Source: DASUKL01 sp036278755
GTDB taxonomy: Bacteria > Chloroflexota > Limnocylindria > Limnocylindrales > CSP1-4
Direction of reading: 5' to 3'
NCBI GenBank assembly: GCA_036278755.1
Contig: DASUKL010000043.1
Location: forward strand, 1-64,000
Length of the DNA stretch: 64,000 nt
The notes beneath the pieces are model-generated. The model was not told the DNA's origin and made no database searches. It saw nothing but the letters and a program-made list of their open reading frames with translations. This document shows positions 15,859 through 23,199 of this stretch, in pieces; position 1 is the first letter of the stretch; every line of letters begins with the position of its first letter. The position numbers and the translations under genes were made by a program.

Positions 15859-15892
15859 AAAAAAGCCGGGGGGCCGATCCTGGCCCTCCGGC
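15859..15892 (-). terminator. Intrinsic terminator in the ABC operon leader
   Basis: Read on the minus strand, an 11-bp stem (15892-15882 with 15875-15865; one G-T pair) closes a 6-nt loop and is followed by six T (15864-15859). It is the clearest intrinsic terminator in the window. Confidence 0.85.
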
Positions 15893-15896
15893 TCTG

Positions 15897-15923
15897 GCGT
15901 TGGGCGGCTCAGCCGCCTGACGC
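15897..15923 (-). promoter_or_regulatory. Leader hairpin upstream of the terminator
   Basis: GCGT (15897-15900) pairs with ACGC (15920-15923), and GGCGGC (15903-15908) with GCCGCC (15912-15917). The structure touches the stop codon of the leader ORF, so a terminating ribosome would cover it. Confidence 0.55.
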
Positions 15924-16024
15924 TAGCTAGCGCAGGGCGCGGATCTCCCGCTGTCGGCGGCGCCGGCGGGCGCGGCCGGCCGCTGCCGAAGGGCAACGGG
16001 GCTGGTGCGGAAGGTGGACGTCAT
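15923..16024 (-). CDS. 33-aa possible leader peptide
   Basis: From ATG 16024 to TAG 15923-15925, with AGGAG 11 nt upstream. It begins MTSTFRTSPVALRQRPAAPA and ends SGRSAPCAS. The spacing to the ribosome-binding site is long and the peptide has no obvious run of one amino acid. Support comes from its place between promoter and terminator. Confidence 0.45.
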   Translation of the reverse strand: MTSTFRTSPVALRQRPAAPAGAADSGRSAPCAS

Positions 16025-16108
16025 CTGGTGGCCCGCTCCTGTGCTGTGCTCCGGGTGCTTCCCGGACCGCGGCCTCGCGCATCCGCTACTCGGCGCGATG
16101 ACCGGCGG

Positions 16109-16138
16109 AGCATACGCGGGTCCGGCGATGCGTGTCAA
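16109..16138 (-). promoter_or_regulatory. Sigma-70-like promoter of the ABC operon
   Basis: TTGACA (16138-16133), an 18-nt spacer, then TATGCT (16114-16109) on the minus strand. It is the only promoter in the window with a perfect -35. Confidence 0.75.
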
Positions 16139-16207
16139 CGCCGATATGCCCGGTGGCGTGGACAGCCTTCGGTCGGGCGCTACGCCCGCCTCGGATGGTC
16201 GCGCCTG

Positions 16208-16213
16208 TAGGCT
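16208..16213 (+). promoter_or_regulatory. -10-like TAGGCT, leaderless start
   Basis: TAGGCT ends exactly 6 nt before the GTG at 16220. Confidence 0.45.
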
Positions 16214-16219
16214 GGACCG

Positions 16220-17140
16220 GTGACACGGATCGACGAGCTGCGAAGCGACGCCACGTGGTGGGCGGGAACGCCGCCGGAGCGGCCCCTGGGGCTCGAGGAG
16301 CTGCTCGCGGGGGGGACGCTCGACGCCGAACTGGCCGGCCTGGTCCTCTGGCTCCTCGAGGCCGAGGTCCCCATCGTCGTGGCGGGGCCGCCGGGGGTCG
16401 GCGCGACGACCCTCCTCACGGCCCTCCTCGCGCTGCTGCCGGACAGCACGCCGACCCATCGCCTGGCGGGCGGCAGCGAGGACTTCGCCTGGCTGCCGCA
16501 GGCCTCGGAGCTGGGCTGGCCGGGCCGTGGGGGCCCGCTGCCACCGCCCGGACAGCGACCCGCCTGGCCGGGCGCTCGTCTGCTCGTGGCGGAACTATCG
16601 GAGCGGCCCGAGATCGGCACCTGGGGCCTCGCAGCGCGAGTCGTCGTGCGGGCCCTGCAACTGGGTTACAGCCTCGCCACGACGGCCCGGGCGGGCTCGC
16701 TCCAGGAGCTTCTGGCCGGCCTCGAACGTGCCCCCGTGGGCTTGAGCCAGGACGAGCTGCGGCGCCTGGGGCTCGTCCTCGTCGTCGGTCGCGTGGCCCC
16801 GCCCGCACCGGTCGGACACGACCTCCAGCCCCTCCATCGGGTCGTGGCGGCCCACTACCTGCGGCCGCTCGACCGTGACCGGCAGGGGCACGTGCAGCGC
16901 CAGCCGCCGGCCGTCCTGGCCACCTGGGACGCGGCGAGCGACACCTTCGAGCACTTCGCCTGGGGCGTCCTGCCGGAACTGGGCGCCCGCTTCGGCCGCC
17001 CGCCGGGGGCCGTGGAGCGGGAGCTGGCCGGACTCGTGGCCAGCCTGACACCGACCGGCCGCTCGGCAGGCGGCGGCTCACCGGGCGGCCGGTCGCCAGG
17101 CGGCCGCTCGCCAGGCGGCCGCTCGCCAGGCGAGGGGTAG
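16220..17140 (+). CDS. VirB11/CpaF-like ATPase with degenerate P-loop
   Basis: A 306-aa protein resembling the RecA-like half of type II/IV secretion ATPases: VVAGPPGVGATTLLTALLAL is the P-loop strand, AELSERPEIGTWG sits at the Walker B/Asp-box position, and SLATTARAGSLQELLAGLE matches the LATLHANS-type His-box region. The P-loop Lys is replaced by Ala62 (GPPGVGATT), and the usual Asp/Glu box and LHA His are lost, so ATP hydrolysis is unlikely. The C-terminus ends in GGRSP repeats from a 15-bp DNA repeat. The AAA and VWA genes follow closely and probably form one functional unit. A regulatory or scaffold role is inference. Confidence 0.7.
   Translation: MTRIDELRSDATWWAGTPPERPLGLEELLAGGTLDAELAGLVLWLLEAEVPIVVAGPPGVGATTLLTALLALLPDSTPTHRLAGGSEDFAWLPQASELGWPGRGGPLPPPGQRPAWPGARLLVAELSERPEIGTWGLAARVVVRALQLGYSLATTARAGSLQELLAGLERAPVGLSQDELRRLGLVLVVGRVAPPAPVGHDLQPLHRVVAAHYLRPLDRDRQGHVQRQPPAVLATWDAASDTFEHFAWGVLPELGARFGRPPGAVERELAGLVASLTPTGRSAGGGSPGGRSPGGRSPGGRSPGEG
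17071..17134. repeat. 15-bp in-frame repeat
   Basis: GGCGGCCGCTCGCCA-like units follow in tandem, encoding the GGRSP repeats at the end of the VirB11-like protein. Confidence 0.7.
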
Positions 17141-17143
17141 ACT
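17138..17143 (+). promoter_or_regulatory. -10-like TAGACT before the AAA gene
   Basis: The box overlaps the stop codon of the preceding gene and ends 13 nt before the ATG at 17157. It would allow the AAA-VWA pair to be transcribed on its own. Confidence 0.4.
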
Positions 17144-17156
17144 GGTCGGAGCGCCC

Positions 17157-18593
17157 ATGCCCACATCGAGCCAGACCGCCGCGCCGCACCGCCCCCGGAC
17201 CCTGGGTCGGTTGCGGGCCAGCGACTGGCGCCCGCGGACGGTCAAGGAGGAGCTCCGGGCCAACCTCCTGGCCCGGCTCGGGGAGGGCGGACCGCTCTTC
17301 CCCGGTGTCCTCGGCTACGAGGACACCGTCGTCCCGGCGGTCGAGAACGCCATCCTGGCCGGTCAGGACATCTGCTTCCTGGGCGAGCGCGGGCAGGCCA
17401 AGACGCGCATGGCCCGCCAGCTCGTGGGCCTCCTCGACGAGGCCATCCCGGCCATCGAGGGCGGCGACCTCAACGACGACCCCTACGCGCCCTTGAGCGC
17501 CGCGGCCCGGGCGCGTGTGGTCGCCGAGGGGGATGAGACGCCCATCCACTGGCTGCCGGCCGATCGGCGCTACGGGGAGAAGCTGGCTACCCCCGACATC
17601 ACCATCGCCGACCTCATCGGTGAGGTCGATCCCATCAAGGTCGCCGAGGGGCGCTACCTGGCCGACGAGTCGACCATCCACTTCGGCCTCGTGCCGCGCA
17701 CCAACCGAGGCATCTTCGTCATCAACGAGCTGCCCGACCTGGCCGAGCGGATCCAAGTCGGCCTGCTGAATGTGCTCGAGGAGCGCGACGTCCAGATCCG
17801 CGGCTATGCCGTCCGCCTGCCCCTCGACCTCTATCTGGTGGCCAGTGCCAACCCCGAGGACTACACCAGCCGGGGCCGGATCATCACCCCCCTCAAGGAT
17901 CGCCTGGGCTCCCAGATCCGGACCCACTATCCGCGCAGCCTCGAGCTCGAGATCGCGATCATGCGCCAGGAGCGCACGCGCTTCGACGACCCCGACGGCG
18001 TGCCGCCGGTGGAGGAGCCGGAGTGGATGCTCGAGCTGGTTGCCGAGCTGTCCCACCTGGCTCGCTCCTCGCCCGAGATCAGCCAGCGCTCGGGGGTCAG
18101 CGTGCGGGTCAGCATCACCAACCTCGAGACCCTCCTGGCCAACGCCCTGAAGCGTGCGGTCCGTCTGGGCGAGGCCTCGGCCGCCCCGCGGGTGAGCGAC
18201 CTGGGGGCCCTCATCCCCTCCACGGCCGGCAAGATCGAGCTCGAGACGCTGAACGACGAGGCGCCCGAGGATCGGGTCGTGGACCGACTCCTCAGCAAGG
18301 CCCTCTACAACGTCTTCGGCCGCCGCGTGGAGGTCGACGACCTCGACCCCATCGTCGCCGCCTTCGACGGCGGGCTGACCATCGAGACCGGCGAGGCCGT
18401 GGCCTCAGGTGAGTACGTCCGCTGGGCTCGGGAGGTACCCGGTCTGGGCGAGGCCTGCCAGCGCCTGGGGGCCGGGTCAGCGTCGGCCAGCATCGCTTCG
18501 GCCGTCGAGTTCCTGCTCGAAGGCCTCCACCTCCACCGCCGCCTCAACAAGGAGCGCGGCGCGCCCGGCGGTGGCGGCGTGTACCGGCGCTGA
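17157..18593 (+). CDS. AAA ATPase, Mg-chelatase/MoxR-like
   Basis: A 478-aa AAA ATPase: Walker A is GERGQAKTR near residues 76-84, the Walker B/sensor strand is GIFVINELPDLAERIQVGLL, and LVASANPEDYTSRGRIITPL is the sensor-1 region with the arginine finger in PLKDRLGSQIRTHYP. The C-terminal lid contains SGVSVRVSITNLETLLANA. These are features of the Mg-chelatase BchI/MoxR clade, which act as chaperone-like motors with a VWA partner. The partner gene follows 6 nt downstream. Its haem-gene neighbours raise a metal-insertion idea, but this subfamily occurs widely without tetrapyrrole links. Confidence 0.85.
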   Translation: MPTSSQTAAPHRPRTLGRLRASDWRPRTVKEELRANLLARLGEGGPLFPGVLGYEDTVVPAVENAILAGQDICFLGERGQAKTRMARQLVGLLDEAIPAIEGGDLNDDPYAPLSAAARARVVAEGDETPIHWLPADRRYGEKLATPDITIADLIGEVDPIKVAEGRYLADESTIHFGLVPRTNRGIFVINELPDLAERIQVGLLNVLEERDVQIRGYAVRLPLDLYLVASANPEDYTSRGRIITPLKDRLGSQIRTHYPRSLELEIAIMRQERTRFDDPDGVPPVEEPEWMLELVAELSHLARSSPEISQRSGVSVRVSITNLETLLANALKRAVRLGEASAAPRVSDLGALIPSTAGKIELETLNDEAPEDRVVDRLLSKALYNVFGRRVEVDDLDPIVAAFDGGLTIETGEAVASGEYVRWAREVPGLGEACQRLGAGSASASIASAVEFLLEGLHLHRRLNKERGAPGGGGVYRR

Positions 18594-18599
18594 GCGCCG

Positions 18600-20687
18600 A
18601 TGGCCCTGGCCCTGCCCGAGCCTGACGCCGAGCGATCGGCCGCCCAGCAGCCGGCGGAGCCGCCGCGCGGCTTCCGGGAGCACTACCGCTACTCCCGTTG
18701 GGATGGCCGTCAGCGCGTCGATGACCTCGACGCCGACCGCATCCTGGACGCGCTGTCCGACGACCTGATGGCCGAGGGGGACCTCGCGGCCGCCCTGCGG
18801 CGCCTCCTCCGGCGGGGCCTGGAGGCGGATCCGGAGCGGGGCGGGGAGCGTGTGTCCGGCACCCGCGAGCTGCTCGAGCGGCTGGCCCGGGCGCGGCGAG
18901 ACCTCCTCCGCCGCTACCAGCTCGGCGACGTCATGAAGGACGTCCGGGAGCGGCTGAAGGAGGTGGTCGACACCGAGCGCCGGGGGCTCGAACGGCGCCT
19001 GGCCGAGGCCCGGGCCGCTGAAGCCGACCCGGAGCTGCGGCGGATGCTGGGCCAGATGGCCGGCCGCCGGGTGAGTCAGCTCGAGGCCCTGCCCGAGGAC
19101 GCCGGAGCCCGCATCCGCGCCCTCCAGGACTACGACTTCCTGGAGCCGGAGGCGAGGGAGCGCTTCGAGGCCCTCCTCGACGAGCTTCGCCATCAGGTCC
19201 TCGACCGGCAGTTCCAGGGCCTGGCCGACCAGATCAAGGGCATGACGCCCGACAGCCTGGCCGCCAACCGGGCCATGGTCCGCGAGCTCGACCGCCTGCT
19301 CCAGGAGCGGCTGGAGGGCGGGGACCCCGACGCCACGGACTTCCTCTCCCGCCATGGGGCGTTCTTTCCCGGGGCCCGGACGTTGGATGACGTCATCGAT
19401 CAGCTGACCGAGCGGATGGCGGCCATGCAAGCGCTGCTGGCCTCCATGAGCCCCGAACAGCGGGCCGAGCTGCAGTCGTTGACCGATGCCCTGCTTCGCG
19501 ACGATCGCCTGCGCTGGGATCTGGCCCAGCTGGCGGCGACACTCGACCAGCTGCTGCCCGGCGGGCTGGGCCAGCGGGTCACGTTCCGGGGCGACGAACC
19601 GCTGTCGCTGGACGGCGCGCTCCACCAGCTGAACGAGCTGCAAGCCATGGACCGTCTGGCCGATCGCCTCGATGGGGCCGAGGACGTGGCCAGCCTGGCT
19701 GGCATCGATCCTGACGAGGTCCGCCGCCTGGCGGGCGAGGAGGCGGCCGAGGACCTCGAGAGCCTGCAGCGGATCGCCGAGCAGCTGGAACAGGCCGGCT
19801 ACGTGGAACGCCGTGGCGGGACGCTGGAGCTCACACCCCGCGGGACGCGGCGCATCGGCCAGCGCGTGCTTGACGAGCTGTTCAGCCGGCTGCGCGACGA
19901 CGCGCACGGCAACCACGCCATCCGGCGCGGTGGCGCGGGCGGCGAACGGGCGGAGGCGTCGGTCGCCTGGGAGTTCGGCCGGCCCTTCGACCTCGACCTG
20001 CGGGCGACCCTGGGCAACGCCCTGACCCGGCCCGAGAACGGACCCCGTCGATGGCAGGGCGGACTTCGCCTGGCGCCGGCGGACTTCACCGTCCACGAGA
20101 GCGAGGAGCTGTCCACGGCGGCCACGGTGCTCCTCGTGGACATGAGCCGCTCCATGCTCCTGCGCGGCTGCTTCCTGGCGGCCAAGAAGGTGGCCGTGGC
20201 CCTCGACACGCTCATTCGCACCCAGTTCCCCCGCGACGAGCTGCACGTCATCGGCTTCGCCTACTACGCTCGCGAGATCCGGCCCGGCTCGCTGGCCGCC
20301 CTCAGCTGGCACGGGTATGAGTACGGCACGAACCTCCAGCACGGGCTGCTCCTGGCCCGTCGCCTCCTGGCCCGCTCGCGCGCCCACAATCGGGAGATCG
20401 TGGTCGTCACCGACGGTGAGCCGACGGCCCACTTCGAGGGCGGCCAGGTCGAGTTCAGCTATCCCCCGACCCGGCGCACGATCCAGGCCACGCTGGCCGA
20501 GGTCGCCCGCTGCACGAAGGACGGCATCGTCATCAACACCTTCATGCTGGAGCGCTCGCGGGCCCTGGCCGACTTCGTCGCCCGTCTCACACGACTCAAT
20601 CGGGGACGAGCCTTCTACGCGACGCCCGAGCGGCTCGGGGAGTACGTGCTGGTCGACTACGTGGGGCGCAAGACGAACAGGGTCTGA
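18600..20687 (+). CDS. VWA-domain protein, partner of the AAA ATPase
   Basis: A 695-aa protein with a long alpha-helical N-terminal part (about residues 60-470, rich in Glu/Arg/Leu with coiled-coil character) and a C-terminal von Willebrand A domain. The metal-ion-dependent adhesion site begins at D514 in VLLVDMSRSM; ATDGEPTAHF-like VVVTDGEPTAHFEGG supplies the later Asp. In AAA-VWA pairs the VWA protein recruits the client that the ATPase remodels. The stop of the AAA gene is only 6 nt upstream. Client and pathway are unknown. Confidence 0.85.
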   Translation: MALALPEPDAERSAAQQPAEPPRGFREHYRYSRWDGRQRVDDLDADRILDALSDDLMAEGDLAAALRRLLRRGLEADPERGGERVSGTRELLERLARARRDLLRRYQLGDVMKDVRERLKEVVDTERRGLERRLAEARAAEADPELRRMLGQMAGRRVSQLEALPEDAGARIRALQDYDFLEPEARERFEALLDELRHQVLDRQFQGLADQIKGMTPDSLAANRAMVRELDRLLQERLEGGDPDATDFLSRHGAFFPGARTLDDVIDQLTERMAAMQALLASMSPEQRAELQSLTDALLRDDRLRWDLAQLAATLDQLLPGGLGQRVTFRGDEPLSLDGALHQLNELQAMDRLADRLDGAEDVASLAGIDPDEVRRLAGEEAAEDLESLQRIAEQLEQAGYVERRGGTLELTPRGTRRIGQRVLDELFSRLRDDAHGNHAIRRGGAGGERAEASVAWEFGRPFDLDLRATLGNALTRPENGPRRWQGGLRLAPADFTVHESEELSTAATVLLVDMSRSMLLRGCFLAAKKVAVALDTLIRTQFPRDELHVIGFAYYAREIRPGSLAALSWHGYEYGTNLQHGLLLARRLLARSRAHNREIVVVTDGEPTAHFEGGQVEFSYPPTRRTIQATLAEVARCTKDGIVINTFMLERSRALADFVARLTRLNRGRAFYATPERLGEYVLVDYVGRKTNRV

Positions 20688-20761
20688 GAGACCCGCAGGA
20701 GGTGGGTCCCCAGGACCCGCAGAAGCGGGCCTCGAGGTCGCAGGGAGGAGAAACGCGAAGG

Positions 20762-21085
20762 ATGGAGCGGCTGCTGGTGGTGGTCCTGCAGGCGGCGGAT
20801 GCCGACGGGGTGGTCGACGCCCTGACCAGCGAGGGCTTCCGCGTGACCTGGCTGCGTTCGACCGGGGGCTTCCTGAAGAAGGACAACGCCACGATCCTCG
20901 TGGCCGTCTCGGGCGACGAAGCCTACCGCCAGGTCCTGGCCGTCATCGAGCAGCGCTCGTCCAGCCGCGACGTGGAGCTGCCGCCGATCCTCCGCGAGCG
21001 CCTCGACGACTGGAAGGAGCGGGTCGTCCACCAGGCCGGAGCCATCATCTTCGTCGTGCCGCTCGAGGGCATCGTCCGCCTCTAA
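20762..21085 (+). CDS. darA: PII-like cyclic-di-AMP receptor (DarA/PstA family)
   Basis: A 107-aa protein of the DUF970/YaaQ family: MERLLVVVLQAADADGVVDA, then SEGFRVTWLRSTGGFLKKDN, which forms the nucleotide-binding T-loop/B-loop region, and AGAIIFVVPLEGI at the end. Members are trimeric PII-like proteins that bind c-di-AMP and signal osmotic or cell-wall state. Chosen start: ATG 20762 with GGAGGAG 11 nt upstream. It lies 74 bp after the VWA gene in the same direction. Diadenylate cyclase is not in this window. Confidence 0.85.
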   Translation: MERLLVVVLQAADADGVVDALTSEGFRVTWLRSTGGFLKKDNATILVAVSGDEAYRQVLAVIEQRSSSRDVELPPILRERLDDWKERVVHQAGAIIFVVPLEGIVRL

Positions 21086-21224
21086 GGGTCCCGCCGCCGC
21101 CTCGAGGGTCCCCGCCACCCGCAGGGCGGTTCCCGGCCGCTCAGCAGGGCCGCTCCCTCGGCCCAGGTCGCCAGGTGACCGGGGGTTCTGGGTTCCAACC
21201 CGACGCCCTTGGCGCGCACGCGAC

Positions 21225-21284
21225 AGGTTCCTGCTATTGTGTGCCGGTTCAGCAGGTCTTGCGTAGATTTATGAAGGTTCCTGC
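21225..21284. promoter_or_regulatory. Operator-like repeats before the haem operon
   Basis: AGGTTCCTGC occurs at 21225-21234 and again at 21275-21284, and an inverted AGCAGGT lies between at 21251-21257. A -10-like TAGATT at 21264 lies inside the array, 20 nt before the HTH gene ATG. The layout suits self-regulation by the HTH protein. Confidence 0.45.
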
Positions 21285-21289
21285 GGCCG

Positions 21290-21964
21290 ATGCCCACCTC
21301 GTCCCGTCGTCGCTCGGATTGGCTGACGCTGTCCGAGGCCAGCCGCCAGTTGGGGGTCGCCCCGGCGACCCTGCGACGCTGGAGTGATGCCGGCCGGATC
21401 CGGACCTTCACCACCCCCGGCGGGCATCGGCGCTTCGCCCGCGGTGCCCTCCAGAGCCTCCTGCCGAGCAGGGATCCGAGCCCCTTGCCCCTGGCCCGCA
21501 TCGGGCTGACCCCGGAGCGGCTGAACCGTGCGTATCGGCGCAACGCCCGGATCCTGCACGCGGACCTGCCCTGGCTGACAGAGCTCCAGGGCCCCGCCCT
21601 GGAACGCTTCAGGATCCGCGGCCGGCGTCTGACGGCCGACCTGCTGGCCTGGCTCGACGCTCGCGGCGAAGGCCCCGAGACACGCGACCACCCCCTGAAC
21701 GACGCGACGCTCGTGGCGGCCGAGTACGGGCGCGAAGCCGCAGCGGCCGGGCTGTCCCTGAGCCAGACGGTGGAGGGCTTCCTCCGCTTCCGGGCCCCCT
21801 TCCTGGCTGAATTGGCCCGGGGCTCCCGGCGTCGAGGCCTCGATGGTGCCGCCGCGACCGAGCTCCTGGAGGCGGCCGAGACCGGCATGGACCGGCTCCT
21901 CATCGCGGCCATGGCAGCCCACAGCGTCGCCCGTATCGGCCCCGGTCACCCGGGCGGCGGGTGA
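21290..21964 (+). CDS. MerR-type HTH regulator at the head of the haem operon
   Basis: A 224-aa protein. Residues 10-55 are a MerR/excisionase-like winged helix (WLTLSEASRQLGVAPATLRRW, then GRIRTFTTPGGHRRF). The remaining 150 residues are all helical (LSLSQTVEGFLRFRAPFL), resembling sensory helical bundles found in RsbR-type and some GGDEF proteins. I cannot name the ligand. Its stop overlaps the hemA start as GTGA, so it is translationally coupled to the haem genes and probably regulates them, with haem or a precursor as a possible signal (inference). Operator-like repeats precede it. Confidence 0.8.
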   Translation: MPTSSRRRSDWLTLSEASRQLGVAPATLRRWSDAGRIRTFTTPGGHRRFARGALQSLLPSRDPSPLPLARIGLTPERLNRAYRRNARILHADLPWLTELQGPALERFRIRGRRLTADLLAWLDARGEGPETRDHPLNDATLVAAEYGREAAAAGLSLSQTVEGFLRFRAPFLAELARGSRRRGLDGAAATELLEAAETGMDRLLIAAMAAHSVARIGPGHPGGG

Positions 21965-23199
21965 GGGCGCCGGAGGCCGAACGGGCGCCGGCCGATCCCC
22001 AGCTCCTGGCCTGGTCGGCGGTCGCACCGTCCGTGGCCGCGTCCGATCGGGCGGCCTTCGCCGAGGTCCTCGCGGCCCTGGAACCGGCGACCGGGGGGGC
22101 CGCCGCCGGACGGCTCGACCTCGTGACCTGCCATCGGGTCGAGGTCTACCTCGAGGGCGCCTCGACCGCGGAGGCAGCGGCGCTCGACGCGGCCCTCCCA
22201 CACGGCGGCCGCCGGCTGGATAGCCACGACGTCGTTCGTCACCTGGCCCGGGTCGCGGTGGGCCTCGACAGCGCGATCCTGGCCGAGGACCAGGTCCTCC
22301 ACCAGCTGCGCCGCAGCGTGGCCGCGGCCGAGGGCCGGGGCACGCTGGGGGGAGCCCTGGCCCGTGCAGCCCGGCTGAGCCTCACGGCCGGCCGTCGGGC
22401 GAGGACCTATCGGCCGGCCGGCCGCCCGTCCCTGGCCGATCTCGCCCTGGACACGCTGGAGCGCTTGGCGGGGGCCGGGCGGAGACCCGACGGCTCGAGA
22501 TCGAGCGCGACCGAGCGCTCGGCACCTGAGGGTCCGGTGCTGGTGGTCGGGACGGGCGAGATCGGACGACTCACCCTTCGCCAGGCCCAGCGCCGCGGTC
22601 TGGCCGTCCTCGTCGCCAGTCGTGACCCGGGGATCGCGGCCGCCCTCGCCACCCGCGTCGGAGGCCGGGCCGTGCCCATCGAAGGTGATGGCCGGCTCGA
22701 CTCCGTGGTGGGCATCGTGGTCGCCCTGGGCGGGCCCTGGCGCATCGACCCATCCTGGGCGGCCGGCGTCGCTCGGCGCCACGTGCCGACCGTGGACCTC
22801 TCCTTCCCCGCCGCCGTGCCGGCCGCCCTGGCCCGGGCGCTGGGCCCCGCTTTCGTGCCGGTCGACGCGATCGGCACGAGCCCTGGGGACCGCGATCCGC
22901 GCCTGGCCGCACGGTTGGAAGCGGCCGTCGACGAGGCGGTCGAGGCCTACGAGGCCTGGGCCGGCGCGGCCGGCCGGGACGCCGCCAGGGCGCTCGCGGC
23001 GCGGGCCGAGGCCGTCCGTCGGTCCGCCCTCGAGCGGCTGTGGCGGCGGTTGCCCCAGGTCCCGGCCGAGGAGCGGGCCCAGATCGAGGGTATGGCCCAG
23101 GGCCTGGCCGACGAGCTCCTCGGGCCGCCTCTCGCCCGTCTCGGTCATGATCGGGTCGGCGCCCAGGCCAAGGCGGCCCGTGAGCTGTTCGACCTGTGA
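21961..23199 (+). CDS. hemA: Glutamyl-tRNA reductase
   Basis: A 412-aa enzyme that reduces glutamyl-tRNA(Glu) to glutamate-1-semialdehyde with NADPH, the first step of the C5 pathway. The catalytic C57 lies in VTCHRVEVYL (usually TCNRVE, so Asn is replaced by His). VGLDSAILAEDQVLHQLR is the conserved specificity helix region, and VLVVGTGEIGRL is the NADPH-binding motif. The C-terminal dimerisation helices are present. GTG at 21961 overlaps the upstream stop. The DRDP/AVDEAVEAYEAW linker is typical in length. Confidence 0.93.
   Translation: MRAPEAERAPADPQLLAWSAVAPSVAASDRAAFAEVLAALEPATGGAAAGRLDLVTCHRVEVYLEGASTAEAAALDAALPHGGRRLDSHDVVRHLARVAVGLDSAILAEDQVLHQLRRSVAAAEGRGTLGGALARAARLSLTAGRRARTYRPAGRPSLADLALDTLERLAGAGRRPDGSRSSATERSAPEGPVLVVGTGEIGRLTLRQAQRRGLAVLVASRDPGIAAALATRVGGRAVPIEGDGRLDSVVGIVVALGGPWRIDPSWAAGVARRHVPTVDLSFPAAVPAALARALGPAFVPVDAIGTSPGDRDPRLAARLEAAVDEAVEAYEAWAGAAGRDAARALAARAEAVRRSALERLWRRLPQVPAEERAQIEGMAQGLADELLGPPLARLGHDRVGAQAKAARELFDL

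Larger units (their letters stand above)
15765..16219 (-). promoter_or_regulatory. Leader of the ABC operon with attenuator layout
   Basis: On the minus strand this gap holds, in order: a sigma-70-like promoter (16138-16109), a 33-codon ORF (16024-15923), a hairpin starting at its stop codon (15923-15897), and a strong terminator hairpin with six T (15892-15859), all about 95 nt before the ATPase ATG. This matches a transcription attenuator. No known riboswitch core was recognised. Confidence 0.55.

Noticed and set aside
15859..15892. Terminator of a gene upstream on the minus strand
   Set aside because: No minus-strand gene lies between 15893 and the divergent gene at 16220 apart from the 33-codon leader ORF, so it belongs to the ABC operon leader.
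18477..20432. Long minus-strand open frame antisense to the VWA gene
   Set aside because: Shadow of the + strand gene; no recognisable motifs and reversed codon bias.
16220..20687. Magnesium or cobalt chelatase for tetrapyrroles
   Set aside because: The AAA and VWA proteins resemble BchI/BchD only in general fold. There is no BchH/CobN-like large subunit and no chlorophyll or cobalamin gene nearby.
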